From NCBI RefSeq assembly GCF_029407905.1, contig NC_073625.1, forward strand, positions 165,932,240 through 165,996,239: DNA of 64,000 bases, in the 5' to 3' direction. Below are positions 1 through 11,170 of the stretch, one piece after another. The position numbers were made by a program, and so were the translations under genes. Under the pieces are notes generated by a model that saw nothing but the letters and a program-made list of their open reading frames with translations, was not told the origin of the DNA and ran no database searches. Positions within the stretch are counted from its first letter, which is position 1. Every line of letters begins with the position of its first letter. The DNA is from Bubalus kerabau. Lineage: Eukaryota; Chordata; Mammalia; Artiodactyla; Bovidae.

Positions 1-161
1 CAGATGGGGGTGGTTTCAGTGTGTACAATAAGTAAAGGTGGGTAAATGAGACCCTCATTTACAACTTGAGTAGAAGTTTGGGAAGCAGAAAGTGCTTGGG
101 TCAGTGTATGTCTTAGTATTTTTTTTTTTTTAATGTATTTGATGTCATCTAGTTTTTTTTT

Positions 162-401
162 AAATATTTATTTATTTATTATTTTTATTTGTGGTTGCTC
201 TGGGTCTTCTTTCATATGCATGGAATTCTCATTGCAGTAGCTTCTCTTGTGAAGCACAGACTCTAGGGTGCGTGGGCTCAGTAGCTGTGGCACATGAGTT
301 TATTTGCTCTGTGACATGTGGACTCTTCCTGGACCAAGAATCAAACCTGTGTCCCTGCATTCGTAGGCAGATTCTTATCCACTGCACCACCAGGGAAGTT
401 C
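162..401 (-). repeat. CHR-type SINE (cetartiodactyl)
   Basis: Read on the minus strand, it opens with the tRNA-like head of the CHR SINE ('aacttccctggtgg' at the right edge, then a B-box-like block) and ends in the (TTTA)n-type tail at 162-185. The middle carries the degenerate 'gagccacaactactg'-type repeats of this family. CHR elements predate ruminants and are shared with whales and hippos. The many substitutions fit an old insertion. It has no coding capacity. Confidence 0.8.
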
Positions 402-1140
402 TGTCTTGGTATTTTTAAAATAGTAATTTGTTATCAAAGTATTAAATAGTTTAATTTAATAATTTTTGTTCCACTTTCCCTTTTGATCAAAAAGGGAAAA
501 TATTGATATATAGGTTTTCCAAATCCACCATAAATGGATTTGTTAGAATTATTAGAAGGTTTGGGGCTCATTTGTTTTTCATTTTTATGGAGAAAGGAAC
601 ATTTTTTTATTAAAAAATAGAAAAACACAAGTAAATATTCTAAATAAGGTTCTGCCAGGTCCTAGACTGACTAGAGAGATGAAGAAAAAATGTATTATAG
701 TGAACAGTTTAGATGCAGAAAGGAATTAATATGTAAGATGAAATACATATATGAAAGAATAAGATTTTATAAAAATAAAATAGAGAGGGGAAACTGCCCA
801 GCATTTAACATTTTGTTCTTTCTCCATTTGAAAATGTGTTGCTCACATTATTGGTTTATTCCTGGATAAAACCATTCAAGTTCTGGAAAATGATAGACAT
901 GTTAAAATGTGCTTATTCATTATATTTGCTTTCTGAAATATTTCCTGACTTTTTTCCTTGAGAAAATCCTCATCCTATTATGATATCATTTATGAAGGAC
1001 CTAAGATGTAGCCTTATTAGAACTTTTATGTTTTTTCATTTTTCCTTGAGACTAACATGATGAAAAGTGGATAAAACATAGATTCCTTCTCTTTTGAATG
1101 TGGAGCAGCGAGACAATTCCTTGGTTTTAATAATAAAAAC
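402..1140. other. AT-rich single-copy stretch, no gene seen
   Basis: No open frame of convincing composition, no recognisable repeat and no RNA gene. Short T and A runs only. Confidence 0.6.
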
Positions 1141-1337
1141 CCTGGTGGCTCAGACAGTAAAGAATCTTCCTGCAGTGCACGAGACCTGGGTTCTATCCCT
1201 GGGCCGGGAAGATTCCCTGGAGAAGTAAATGGCTACCCCCTCCAGTACTCTTCCCTTGAGAATTCCATGGACAGAGGAGCCTGAAGGGCTACAGTCCGTG
1301 GGGTCGCAAAGAGTCAGGCAGGACTGAGGGACTAACT
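1141..1337 (+). repeat. Bov-tA SINE
   Basis: Complete tRNA-Glu-like head ('cctggtggctcagacagtaa' onward) followed by the Bov-A body and the 'gtcgcaaagagtcaggca' tail shared with the BovB 3' end. It is followed within a few bases by a second copy in the same orientation, so the two form a head-to-tail pair. Confidence 0.9.
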
Positions 1338-1342
1338 CTTTA

Positions 1343-1474
1343 GGGCTTCCCTGGTGGCTCAGACAGTAAAGAATCTGCCTGCTGTGCGGGAGAGCTGGGT
1401 TCAATCCCTGAGTCAGGAAGATCCCCTACAGTCCATTGGGTCACAAAGAGTCAGAGATGACTGAGTGACACCCA
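1343..1474 (+). repeat. Bov-tA SINE with internal deletion
   Basis: Second unit of the tandem pair. The tRNA-like head is intact, but the sequence jumps from 'ggaagatcccctaca' straight to 'gtccattgggtcacaaag', so the central Bov-A segment (roughly 75 bases of the neighbouring copy) is missing while both ends remain. Confidence 0.85.
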
Positions 1475-1682
1475 CAATAATAAAATAATCCACATGTCAC
1501 CATGAGTGATTTTCCATCTAAGACCTTGCAAAAATGTGTCCATTTATGTTCTTGGCTACCCTTATCTTGATGGGAATGAAAAGATATGCACTGTGACCCT
1601 ATATGTAAAGTCACTATGATGTTATTTTTATAATATTTAAAAATGGTTTGCTGTACAGTTAAGGTGGCACTAGTGGTAAAGT

Positions 1683-2649
1683 CTCCTGAGAAACCTGTGT
1701 GAGGGTCAAGAAGCAATAGTTAGAACCCTGTATGGGACAACTGATTGGTTCAAGAAGGAGAAAGGAGTATGACAGGGCTGTCTGCTGTCACCCTGTTTGT
1801 TTAACCCATATTCTGAGCACATAATGAGAAATTCTGGGCTGGATGAGTTAAAAGCCAGAATCAAGATAGGTGGGAGAAACATCAACAACCTCAGATATGT
1901 GGATGATACCACTCTAATGGGAGAAGTGAGGAGGAACTAAAGAGCCTCTTGATGAGGGTGAAGGAGGAGAGTGAAAGTGCTGGCTTAAGACTAAAAAAAA
2001 AAGCTAAGCTCATGGCATCTGGTCCCATTGCTTCATGGCAAATAGGAGGGGGAAAGGTGCAAGTAGTGACAGACTTCCTCTTTTTGGTCTGCAAATCACT
2101 GTGGACCGTGGCTGCAGCCATGAAATCAGAATATGATTGCTTCTTGGCAGGAAAGCGATGACAAACCTAGACAGTGTGTTGAAAATTAGAGACATTACTC
2201 TGCCAACAAGGGACCATACAGTCAAGGCTATGGCCTTCCCAGTGGTAGTGTACTGCTGTGAGAGCTGGATGGTAAAGAAAGCAGAATGCTGGAGCAAACA
2301 GTGGTGCTGGAGAAGACTCCTGAAAGTCCCTTGGACAGCAAACCAGTCAATCTTAAGGGATATCAACCCTGAATATTCACTGGAAGGACTGATGCTGAAG
2401 CTGAAGCTCCAGTGTTTTGGTCACCTGATGCAAGCAGATGACTCATTGGAAAAGTCCCTGATACTGGGAAAGACTGAGGGCAGAAGGAGAAGAGGGTATT
2501 AGAGGATAAGATGGCTGGATGGCATCACTGATGCAATGAACTTGGACAAACTCCTGGAGATGGTGAGGGACAGGGAGACCTGGCATGCTGCAGTCCATGG
2601 GGTCACAAAGAGTCGGACACGACTGGGTGACTAAACAACAACAACAACA
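1683..2649 (+). mobile_element. BovB (RTE LINE) 3' fragment, decayed
   Basis: 5'-truncated BovB covering the C-terminal half of ORF2, from the reverse-transcriptase palm to the 3' end. The palm motif survives as a mutated version of Y-A-D-D-T-T-L near 1894-1912, and the region 'CWRRLL.VPWTA' near 2300-2345 is readable. The frame is broken repeatedly, with open pieces at 1949-2161 and 2137-2502 in different frames. It ends in a (CAA)n-like tail and abuts a Bov-tA. Known role of the intact family: an autonomous retrotransposon that also mobilises Bov-tA and Bov-A. Confidence 0.9.
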
Positions 2650-2859
2650 GCGGTAAAGGCATTTCCTGCCGGCCAGTGCAGGAGATGCCTGAGACAAAGG
2701 TTCAGTCCTTGGGTCAGGAAGATCCCCTGGAGGAGGGCATGGCAACTCACTCTAATATTCTTGCCTAAAGAATCCCATGGATAGAGGAGCCTGGTGGGCT
2801 ACAGTCCGTAGGATCACAAAGATTCAGGTAGAGCTGAAGCAACTTAGCATGCACACACA
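2650..2859 (+). repeat. Bov-tA SINE
   Basis: Head slightly truncated, full body and the 'gaagcaacttagcatgcaca' tail. It starts directly at the A-rich tail of the preceding BovB, in the same orientation; older retroelement tails are common insertion sites. Confidence 0.88.
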
Positions 2860-3777
2860 AATGGTTAAGGAAGCTGATCTTTAAACATATTTTTAAATTG
2901 AAAGGCCACTTGGGAAATTGTAGTTTATCAGAAAAGTTCTTTACTGTGCATTTACTGTCTATTGACTATATCTTCATTTTGCAGGGGTAGTCCCCAGTCC
3001 AGAAGACTTGCTTCACTAATTCCATAGTTTCTAGTGATGGCAAAAGTCAATCTTCATGGTTCATAGTTAGCAGCAAGACCTGCCGAAAGTCATTTTCTCC
3101 TTCTTGGTAACTGGTAATTGACTCCAAACATCAAGGTATGAGTTGTCCTTGTGTTTATTTTTATATTGTAATGATCTTTTAAGTTGAGTGAGGCATCAGG
3201 AACTTTTTCTTTCTAACTAGTAGATGACCAAACGTAGATCCTATCCATAAAACACTTAACATATAGATGTTGAAGCAGAGAAAAGTACGGATAAATCAAT
3301 GTGCTACAGTGTGATCCCAGAGGAAACAGCCCCTGCTTGGGACTAGAGGAAGGCATCCCAGAGGAGGTGATATTTAAACTTTCTTGAGATCTGACTTTTT
3401 GAGGTGGCTAAGTGAGTTGAGAACATTCCACGTAAAAATGAAATTCTTGGGAGTTCTGCAGTAATGAAAAGTAGCTTGTGTTAGAATTATGGAACAGAAG
3501 GGACCTAAAATAATAAGTTTTAATTTTCTGTCATGACCATATATAAGGTATGACCAGAGTTTGGAATCTTTTTTGTTTTGTCTTGAAGGAGATAATAGGT
3601 AGGGTAATACTATCATATACTGCCATTAAAAGTTTAGCTCAAGTCTGTAAAGCATGAATTGATGTGAGAAAGTAATTGGGCACATTGCTATAATTCTAGA
3701 TAGGAGTGATAGAAATGTAATCTAAGGCAGCTACTATGAGAACACACAGGCCAGGGGAATCAGGAGACACTGATGTA
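2860..3777. other. Single-copy stretch, no gene seen
   Basis: No repeat family or coding signature recognised. Longest open frames are short and AT-driven. Confidence 0.6.
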
Positions 3778-3780
3778 CCA

Positions 3781-3875
3781 TGAGTTGCTTAGTCGTGTCT
3801 GACTCTTTGCAACCAACTGTCCATGGGGTTGCAAAGAGTTGGACACAACTGGGCACAACTTCACCACAACAACAG
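3781..3875. repeat. Two Bov-A/BovB 3' tails in opposed orientation (small palindrome)
   Basis: 3781-3822 is the minus-strand 3' tail of a Bov element ('tgagttgcttagtcgtgtct'), followed at once by a plus-strand 3' tail (3822-3875, 'ccatggggttgcaaagagtt'). The two tails are near reverse complements, giving a roughly 40-base inverted repeat with almost no spacer. Confidence 0.8.
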
Positions 3876-4050
3876 TGGTGAAGAGTCTGCCTGCCAGTGC
3901 CGCAGATGCCAGAGATAAGGGTTCGATCCTTGGGTCGGGAAGTTCCCCTGGAGAAGGATGGGTCAACCCAGTCTGGTATTCTTGCCTAAAGAATCCCATG
4001 GACAGAGGAGCCTGGTGGGCTGCAGTCCAGAAGGTCACAAATTGTCAGAG
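3876..4050 (+). repeat. Bov-tA SINE
   Basis: tRNA-like head starting 'gtggtgaagagtctgcctgc', then the Bov-A body to 'gtcacaaattgtcag'. Directly downstream of the opposed-tail palindrome. Confidence 0.85.
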
Positions 4051-4890
4051 AGTACATTTTCAGGGTCTCTTCCCTTGGATTATAAATCCTTTTTAAATCC
4101 ATTAATTTGAATCCAGGTTGGTAAAGTGCTAAATGTATGGCTTTTCCATTAAACCACAAAATGATATTCTTCATTGCAATTAAATTTGGTGTTCAAAGAT
4201 GCAAAATATCACAGAATTTGAAAGCTGTTTGTAAAATAATATATGTAATCTTAATGAAAATTTGAAAATGGAGCTATCCTTACCTGCCCCCAGAAAAGAC
4301 ATATTCAATGATAGAATATCCTTAGTACAGGTATTTGGCCAAGTGTCTCAGCCTAAAATATAACTGAAATGTGAATCACTATGTCTAACAGTAACCTATG
4401 CCAGACCATAGCAAGAAAGGATGTAAAATAATATACATGTCATTATGAAAATAAGGAAAATATAACATCTTCTTCCTCTATGTCTCTGTTATTAACCCCA
4501 GACACTGAAAGATTTTTCTCTTGAGACACAAGGGAAAGAATAAAACTGAACGTTTTCCTTTTTTGTTTTCTATGGAAGCTTAACCTTCTGTTTTCTGTGT
4601 GTACACAAAGGAATAAATGTCACAATGCCAGAATTATTCCAAGGATTTATATTTTGCTTTAGACTTCAAATAAAGACATCTCCCTGTGGACCAGTTTGTA
4701 TGGTTTTTCCAAATGAGCATAAGAAAAAGAAAACTAAAACTAAGGTCAAAATTAACTTTGTGAAAAATATGTGTAATAAAAATGTTCTTTCTCTATAAAT
4801 CCTATAGAAATATCAAGAGGGCTTTTTTCATAAGTGAGTAAAATGATCTTGAATTTCCTATAGGGTCATAAAGTTATCAATAATCAAGAA
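4051..4890. other. Single-copy AT-rich stretch, no gene seen
   Basis: No recognisable repeat or exon. Confidence 0.55.
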
Positions 4891-4894
4891 GCTT

Positions 4895-5900
4895 GTAAAA
4901 AAGATGAAGAATAAGGACAGGTGTTCTTTATAGACCTAGAGCATATTATTAAGCCATTATAATCAAATCAGTAGTAATCCATAGGAATAAGCAAATAGAT
5001 CAGTGGAATGAAGTACAGAGTTCAGAAACAGATCCAGGCATAAATGAGAATTCACATATAACAGAGGTAAACTTTTGAATGGAATGGCACAGGCACAAAT
5101 GATGTGGCGGAAGTGGCTTCCATAAAAATTAAATAGGTAAAATTGTGCCCATTTCATATCATTGCCAGAAACACCTTCCAGATGGATTAATATTTAAATA
5201 TAAAAATGAAACAATAGATATCTTAGAAAAAATCTTAGAGGCTATATATACAATCTTTAAGTTAGATCTTAAACAAAATGAGAGCTATTTAAAAGCTATA
5301 GGAATGATTGACATTATTTAAAAAAACACTTAAAATATGAAACATTAGCAAAAATCAATAGATAAATAGATTTTTGGGGAAAAGTTTTCAAAGCAGATGA
5401 CAGTTAAGTGATTAAAATATATTCAACATAATGTGAAGAATTCTCTAAAAAATGATACAAACCAATAGGAAAATTGTCAGAGAATATGAAGTAACAATTC
5501 AGAGAACAGCAAATCTACACGGCCAACAAATGTAAAAAGATGGTTAGTTTTACTATTAATTAATGAAATGCAAATTAAGTTAATAATGAGATTTTTTTTT
5601 TGGATGTTCATCAGACTAGAAAACATTTTAAGGCTATAATACTTATTTCCCACAATAATGCTGAAAAAAGTCAAAAAGCAAAATATACAAAAAATGAGAA
5701 ATCTGGTAACATATACAAAAAATGAGAAATACACATAGTTCTTTGATCAAGTAATCTTAATCCTGATGCTTTATCCTCAAAAGCAATGGAAAAAGTGAAA
5801 TGTAAGAATATAATATAGTCTCAAAAATGGATACTTCAGTATTGTCAATAGTGGCAACATCTGAAAAATGAAGTCAATCCCCAGAAAAAGCAAATTTCTG
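4895..5900 (+). repeat. Ancient L1 (L1M) ORF2 3' portion, heavily decayed
   Basis: A string of degenerate but ordered L1 ORF2 landmarks: 'aaatagatcagtggaatgaa', 'cagaaacagatccaggca', the 'ttagaaaaaatcttagagg' block, 'gaaatgcaaattaagttaat', and near the end the 'ttgtcaatagtggcaacatc' block. No frame remains open. The divergence fits a pre-ruminant insertion. Confidence 0.75.
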
Positions 5901-6760
5901 TATAAAAGTGAGAACAAATACATATGGACAGCTATATCTGCATGAAGATATTTGTGTGTATTAAAAAGTTTGCAAGTTTGCCTATGTAGTATGCATGCAT
6001 GTGTTTATATCAACATAGAAAAAATTCTGGTTATATAGAAATTTGTTATAGCTACTGTTTGTAATGGTGACATGTGAACCATGATGAGTCATCCTTGGCC
6101 GACCCAAATCTCTACTGGAGTTAGAGTGGTTATTCACTCTATCCTTAAACATTTTAAAAAATTTGGTCTTATTGAATAAATAGATCAAATAGGTGGCCAG
6201 ACTTCTCTAGTGATCTTTGTAAACATGTTGGGCCACTTATCTGGCAGCAGCATGTTGAATGGCGTGCCCAGCTATTATTACCATCATGGTACAAACTTAA
6301 GATCATCTTAAAGTGTGATAGTCTGTGTCTTTCCTTCCTGGAAAAATCATGATGGTAATATGTCTTGTGACTGTCAAGCCAGTTTTTCTTCTGCTTCTTC
6401 AATCTAGAGAGAATATTTTATACACATGAAATTCAACACCTGCAAATACTATGGACTAGTCATTCTTTCTGAATAAATAAAAATGTAAAAAGTTTTTGCA
6501 GAACACTATTTCTGATTAATGATATAACTATTTTTCAAAGTCATCTGAGTGGGCAATTTTTACAAAAGACACCTGACCATCTGTGTCTAGTACTTTGGCT
6601 ATTCAGAACTCAGCTCTCTAGCACTTCATACTTTATTCATCAGAGCAGAGGTCCTACAGAGTACATTCCATACAGTTTATACGACATCATTCACAGAAAA
6701 TCTTCTAAATCTCGTTCCTTATTTAACTGCATATTTGACATGAAATTTTCTCTCATTTTT
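5901..6760. other. Unclassified stretch with a short imperfect hairpin
   Basis: No gene seen. 'tattaccatcatggt' (near 6276-6290) pairs imperfectly with 'atcatgatggtaata' (near 6346-6360), about 14 bases separated by 55. Too short to call an element. Confidence 0.45.
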
Positions 6761-6774
6761 TCATTTGCTTTTTT

Positions 6775-7260
6775 AAATTTATTTTTTAATTGGAGGAAAA
6801 TTGCTTGATAATACTGTGTTGATTTCTGCTGTACAACAATGTAAATCAGCCATAATAATACATACATCACCTCTCTCTTAAGCCTCCCTCCCCTCCCCCC
6901 ATCTCTCCCCTCTAGGTCATCAAAGAGTGCCAGGCTGGGCTCCCTGTGTTATATAGCAGCTTCTCACTGGCTATCTATTTTATGCATAGATTTTATTTTA
7001 TACTTACGTGTCATTTTTAACACATATATGTTGATGCTACTTTCTCCATTTGCCCCACTCTTCCCTTCCCCCACTGTGTCCACAAGCCTGTTCTCTATAC
7101 CTGCATCTTCATTCTTTTCCTACAAATAGGTTCATCAGTACTATTTTCTAGATTCCATATATATGTGCTTAAATACATATATAAAATGGAATATTACTTA
7201 GCTGTAAAAAAAGAATGGATTTGAGTTGGCTCTAGTGAGGTGGATGAACCCAGAGCCTAT
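6775..7260 (-). mobile_element. L1 (artiodactyl type), 5'-inverted, with TSD
   Basis: 6775-7172 is the L1 3' UTR on the minus strand, starting at a T-rich tail. 7173-7260 is the end of ORF2 on the plus strand ('atggaatattacttagctg', 'gaggtggatgaacccagagc'), which lies just upstream of the first piece in L1 order. A near-perfect 13-base TSD flanks the whole: 'tcatttgctttttt' at 6761-6774 and 'tcatttgattttt' at 7261-7273. This layout fits twin priming during a single insertion. Confidence 0.82.
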
Positions 7261-7317
7261 TCATTTGATTTTTAAACCCACTGAAACTTTAAAAGGTCAA
7301 TTGGAAGGGAGGTAGCC

Positions 7318-7498
7318 ACATGGCATAGTGGTCAAGAGCTCCCATTTCTCTGTGCTTCTGTTACTTCATCTGTGAAATGGTGCCCATGTAATAGATTGGT
7401 TGTAAACATTCCATGAAGTAATATTATAAAATACTTAGGTATTGCTTGGCAAAGAGTAAGCACTCAGTAATTGCTAGTTACTATTGTTAGAAGTAGAC
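7318..7498 (+). repeat. MIR SINE
   Basis: Ordered MIR landmarks: 'tagtggtcaagagctccc', 'cttcatctgtgaaatggtgc', 'ttggcaaagagtaagcactc' and 'agtaattgctagttactatt'. Ancient mammalian SINE, diverged. Confidence 0.8.
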
Positions 7499-7713
7499 AC
7501 ACTATAGCTACTAACATTTGACAACTACAATCTCACAGAACGGTGGGGGTCAGAAAATCTAAAAAATTAGACATGAAAACTTTGAAAATCACAGACATCT
7601 TGGGCTTATGTTGTGTAGGAGAAAATGTGTGTATAGAACTTCTAGACTGTGACAGTAAATAGTAGTAAAGCCAAGTGTGTAATACTGGGTATGCAATATA
7701 ACAGCCCTCCTGC

Positions 7714-7933
7714 GTGCTACGTCACTTCAGTTGTGTCCAACTCTTTGCAACCCTATGGACCTTAGTCCACCAGGCTCCTCTGTCCATGGGGATTCTCCAG
7801 GCAAGAATACTGGGGTGGGTTGACAAGCCCTCCTCCAGGGGATCTTCCAGACCGAGGGGTCAAACCCTCATCTCTTATGTCTCCTGCATTGGCTGGCAGG
7901 CTCTTTATCACTATTATCACCTGGGAAGCCCAT
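7714..7933 (-). repeat. Bov-tA SINE
   Basis: Complete minus-strand copy; the tRNA-like head is at the right edge ('cacctgggaagccc') and the tail at 7714 ('cgtcacttcagttgtgtcc'). It abuts a plus-strand BovB that begins within about 4 bases. Confidence 0.9.
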
Positions 7934-7936
7934 GAC

Positions 7937-8602
7937 AACCCCCACTTCATGGCAGATAGAATGGGAAAAAGTAGAAGCAGTGACAGATTTTGTTTTCTTG
8001 GGCTCCAAAATCACTGCAGATGGTGACTGTAGACATGAAATTAAAAGATGTTTGCTCTTTAGAAGAAAAGCTATGGAAAACATAGACAGCATAGTAAAAA
8101 GCAGAGACATCACTTTAGCTGACAAAGGTCCATATAATCAAGGCTATGGTTTTTCCAGTAGTCATGTACAGATGTGAGAGTTGGACCATAAAGAAGGCTG
8201 AGCGTCAAATAACTCATGCTTTTGAATTGTGGTACTAGAGAAGACTCTTGAGAGGTCCTTTGGACAGCAAGGAGATCAAACAAGTCAATCGTAAAGGAAA
8301 TCATTCCTGAATATTTATTGGAAGGACTGATGCTGAAGCTGAAGCTCCAATCCTTTGGCCACCCGATGTGAAGGTTTGTTGGTCATTTAGATCTATTGTA
8401 AAAGATCCTGATGCTGGGAAAAATTGAAGGCAAAAGGAGACAAGGATGGCAGAGGGTTAGATGGTTACATAGCATCACCGAGTCAATGGACATTAATTTG
8501 AGTAACTTTGGGAGATAGTGAAGGACAGGGAATCCTGGTGTGCTGCAGTTCATGGGGTTACAAAGAGTCAAATATGACTTAGTGACTGAACACAACAACA
8601 GG
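7937..8602 (+). mobile_element. BovB 3' fragment, decayed
   Basis: Starts in ORF2 after the palm domain ('cacttcatggcagatagaat') and runs to the 3' end with a (CAACA)n-like tail. The frame is interrupted: a readable piece spans 7932-8177, followed by stops. Divergence is clearly higher than in the BovB copies at 35.8 and 59.1 kb. Confidence 0.88.
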
Positions 8603-8645
8603 TCACTAAAAAAATTTAATTTATATTTGATATACTCTAAGAAGG

Positions 8646-8873
8646 GGATTCCCAGGTGGTACCAATGGTAAAGAACCTGTATGCCAATACAGGAGATGTA
8701 AGAGACATGGGTTTGATGCCTGGGTCAGAAAGATCCCATGGAGGAGGGCATGTCAACCCACTCCAGTATTCTTGCCTGGAAGATCCCCATAGACAGAGGA
8801 TCCTGGCAGGTTACAGTCCATAGAGTTGCAAAGAATTGGACACAATTGAAGCAACTTAGCACACATGCACATA
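8646..8873 (+). repeat. Bov-tA SINE
   Basis: Full-length diverged copy with tRNA-like head, Bov-A body and 'gaagcaacttagcacaca' tail. Confidence 0.88.
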
Positions 8874-9176
8874 CTGTAAGAAAATTGAAATGTATATGAT
8901 ACAATTTAAGGTGATTCTTTATAAAACATTTAGAATTAAAACAAATGGTGCTTAATTCCCGATTATCAGAAAACCGAGTTATCTCAAAGGATTCATTATT
9001 TAAGGATGGTAGAAAGCTCAGTTGTGCACAATTTTTGGAAAATGTTATATTTTATGGAATCATTTCATTGGATATTCAAATATATTACCTGTAAAATATT
9101 TTTATTTTTATAGGCATTATTATGTACAGTTTAATGATAAGAAAGTAGAATCTCAGAGATTAAATCAGTTTTGGTT

Positions 9177-9398
9177 TCATATTATATAAATCAATGTATA
9201 AATGTATATAGTTATATAAATATAAATATATGCATGTATGTATAAATATATACAGACATGTATGTATATAAATGTATACATAGGTATAATGTATTATACA
9301 TACATGCATGTATATATGTGTATATATACACATATATATATTTATACATAACTGTAAATATGTATACATTTCTAATGTATACATGTACACATTTCTGT
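9177..9398. repeat. AT-rich simple repeat (TA / TATG / CATA mixtures)
   Basis: About 220 bases of imperfect tetranucleotide and dinucleotide repeats such as 'catgtatgtataaatatata'. It keeps an open frame on the minus strand (9160-9414) made of Tyr, Ile, Thr and His, a composition artefact rather than a gene. Confidence 0.85.
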
Positions 9399-9409
9399 AG
9401 GTTGGAAGT

Positions 9410-9508
9410 CTCACTGGACTAAAATCACGATGTCATATATTCAACAGGACAGCATTCCTTCTGGAAGCTCTACACAACTGAAGCGACTTAGCACACATAC
9501 ATGTATAC
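9410..9508 (-). repeat. MLT1/MaLR-like LTR fragment joined to a Bov tail
   Basis: 9410-9474 carries the block 'ggactaaaatcacgatgtca' and 'cattccttctggaagctct', typical of the antisense strand of MLT1-type LTRs. 9475-9508 is an isolated Bov-tA 3' tail ('caactgaagcgacttagcac') without body or head. Family call for the first piece is tentative. Confidence 0.5.
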
Positions 9509-9649
9509 ACGCACATGGTATATAGATTATACCTAAAAAAATTTATCTATAAACCTAGTAGTGTGATAGTGGAATAACAGTGAGTAGTTTTTAAGCATTT
9601 CATGTGTGAAAAGCATAGTGTTAGTTATCAATTATTGCTGAACACTTAT

Positions 9650-10560
9650 TACTTTGTCTGTCCAAAGCAGTAACATTTTCCTGGAAAAATCTTCTTTTAC
9701 AGCCATGTCATGTGAGCTCCTCTCGCCTATCCCTCACAGGTTGGATACTGCAGCTGAGCCATCAAATGGTCTGGTCCATAGTACTCCATCTACAGATGAG
9801 AATGTACTCCGAGGTGGACCAGTCAATCTTCTGTGCACGGATTTTTCTGAATGGAGCAAGAAGTAATGCTATTAAACTAAACTTGGATCCATTTGCCAAT
9901 GTGCTATAAAACCAATCTATTGACACTGAGTTGTGGTGAAGGAAAGTGCAGCTGTTATTGCAGGGTGTCAAGCAAGCATTCTAGGCAGCTAGTGCTTAAA
10001 AGACCTGCATTCTCTGATGGACTTCAGGTGAAGGTTTTTAAAGCCAGGATGAAGGAGGCAAGTTGTGGGGTAGGGGATCAGCCCATGAACATTCTTCTGA
10101 TTGGTTGGTACTGAGGTAACTGGGAGGCACCTTCATCAGCCTTCTGGTTGCAGCTGGTCTGGAGTCTATGTGCTTGTGGTCAGCATGCAGTTAACTTCTT
10201 CCACTCAGTAAGGGTTCCAGTATCTGCAAAATAGCTCAAGAATATGGTTCAGAATATTATCTATAGCCCTGAAGGAACTAAAGTTTCTTGACTTTGTTTA
10301 ATGGTTAAACTATTATTTTGTTGTGCTTGACTGTTTTCTTTTGTTTCTGGATTTTCTCACTTTTATGATTTGTCCTTTGGGACTTGGGGAAGGCCTAGGG
10401 GAAAGTTTCTACAAACAAAGAGGCAAGCGGAGGATATGGAGTGAGGGGATCTATTCCTGGAAGGTCCTATGGGTCCTTCTTTGTTACAATCCCCGATTTT
10501 CTTTGATACTCCTCAGTCTTTAGGGTGAACTGGTACAGGACAAGAAACAGAATAAAGTTT
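9650..10560. other. Unassigned block with old LTR-like features
   Basis: No gene recognised. From about 9900 to 10530 the text resembles an old endogenous-retrovirus LTR ('tgcagggtgtcaagcaagca', 'cagctagtgcttaaaaga', 'cattcttctgattggttgg', then a T-rich segment), but I could not fix its ends or TSD. A 70-residue open frame at 9654-9866 has no recognisable domain. Confidence 0.3.
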
Positions 10561-10918
10561 TGGAGAGAGGTTAATGATAAACTCAGAGGATGAGCTCTAC
10601 TTCAGGGGAACTTCATTTTAATAAGATCTCTTTTGTCCCTGATGAATTGTTTAAAATAAATAAATAAATCTGCAACCATCAGTGGCTATTTTTCCTTCTA
10701 TTGGTTCCCTTCACCTCCCAGCTATTTGCAGCAGGAAAGAATTAAAGCCACTTGAAAGGAGACCGCAGTTAAAAGGGAGGAGCCTTTCTGTCTTCTAAAT
10801 TCTAACTTTGAACATCTCTTGGACCTGTGACCCTTTAGCTTTTCTGTTGTTCTAATATTATTTAAACTGATTAGACAAGGGTTTGATACTTGGAACAAAA
10901 GTTCTATTCTTACTATTT

Positions 10919-11130
10919 TAGTTGTTGTTTAGTTGCTAAGTCATGTCCAACTCTTTGGCGACTGCATGGACTGTAGCCCTTCAGGCTCCTCTGTCCATGG
11001 GATTTCCCAGGCAAGAATACTGGAGTGGGTTGCCATTCCCTTCTCCAGGGGGTCTTCCTGACTCAAGGAGCAACCCCACATCTCCTGCATTGGCAGGCGG
11101 GTTCTTTACCACTGAATCACTAGGGAAGCC
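10919..11130 (-). repeat. Bov-tA SINE
   Basis: Complete minus-strand copy from the 'gttgttgtttagttgctaag' tail to the 'aatcactagggaagccc' head. A (TG)n microsatellite starts a few bases beyond the head. Confidence 0.9.
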
Positions 11131-11131
11131 C

Positions 11132-11136
<5 letters not shown>

Positions 11137-11168
<32 letters not shown>
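11137..11168. repeat. (TG)n microsatellite
   Basis: About 15 uninterrupted TG units next to the head of a Bov-tA. Length and purity suggest it is likely polymorphic. Confidence 0.95.

Positions 11169-11170
<2 letters not shown>

Noticed and set aside
1141..1474. Regularly repeated SINE units as a CRISPR-like or tandem array
   Set aside because: Only two units, both full tRNA-derived SINEs with retroposon tails; repeats throughout the window are dispersed, not spaced arrays.
6276..6360. Imperfect 14-base hairpin as a MITE
   Set aside because: Arms are too short, no TSD or larger terminal repeat is seen; chance level for AT-rich DNA.
9160..9414. 84-residue Tyr/Ile/His-rich frame
   Set aside because: Translation of a TA/CA-rich simple repeat.
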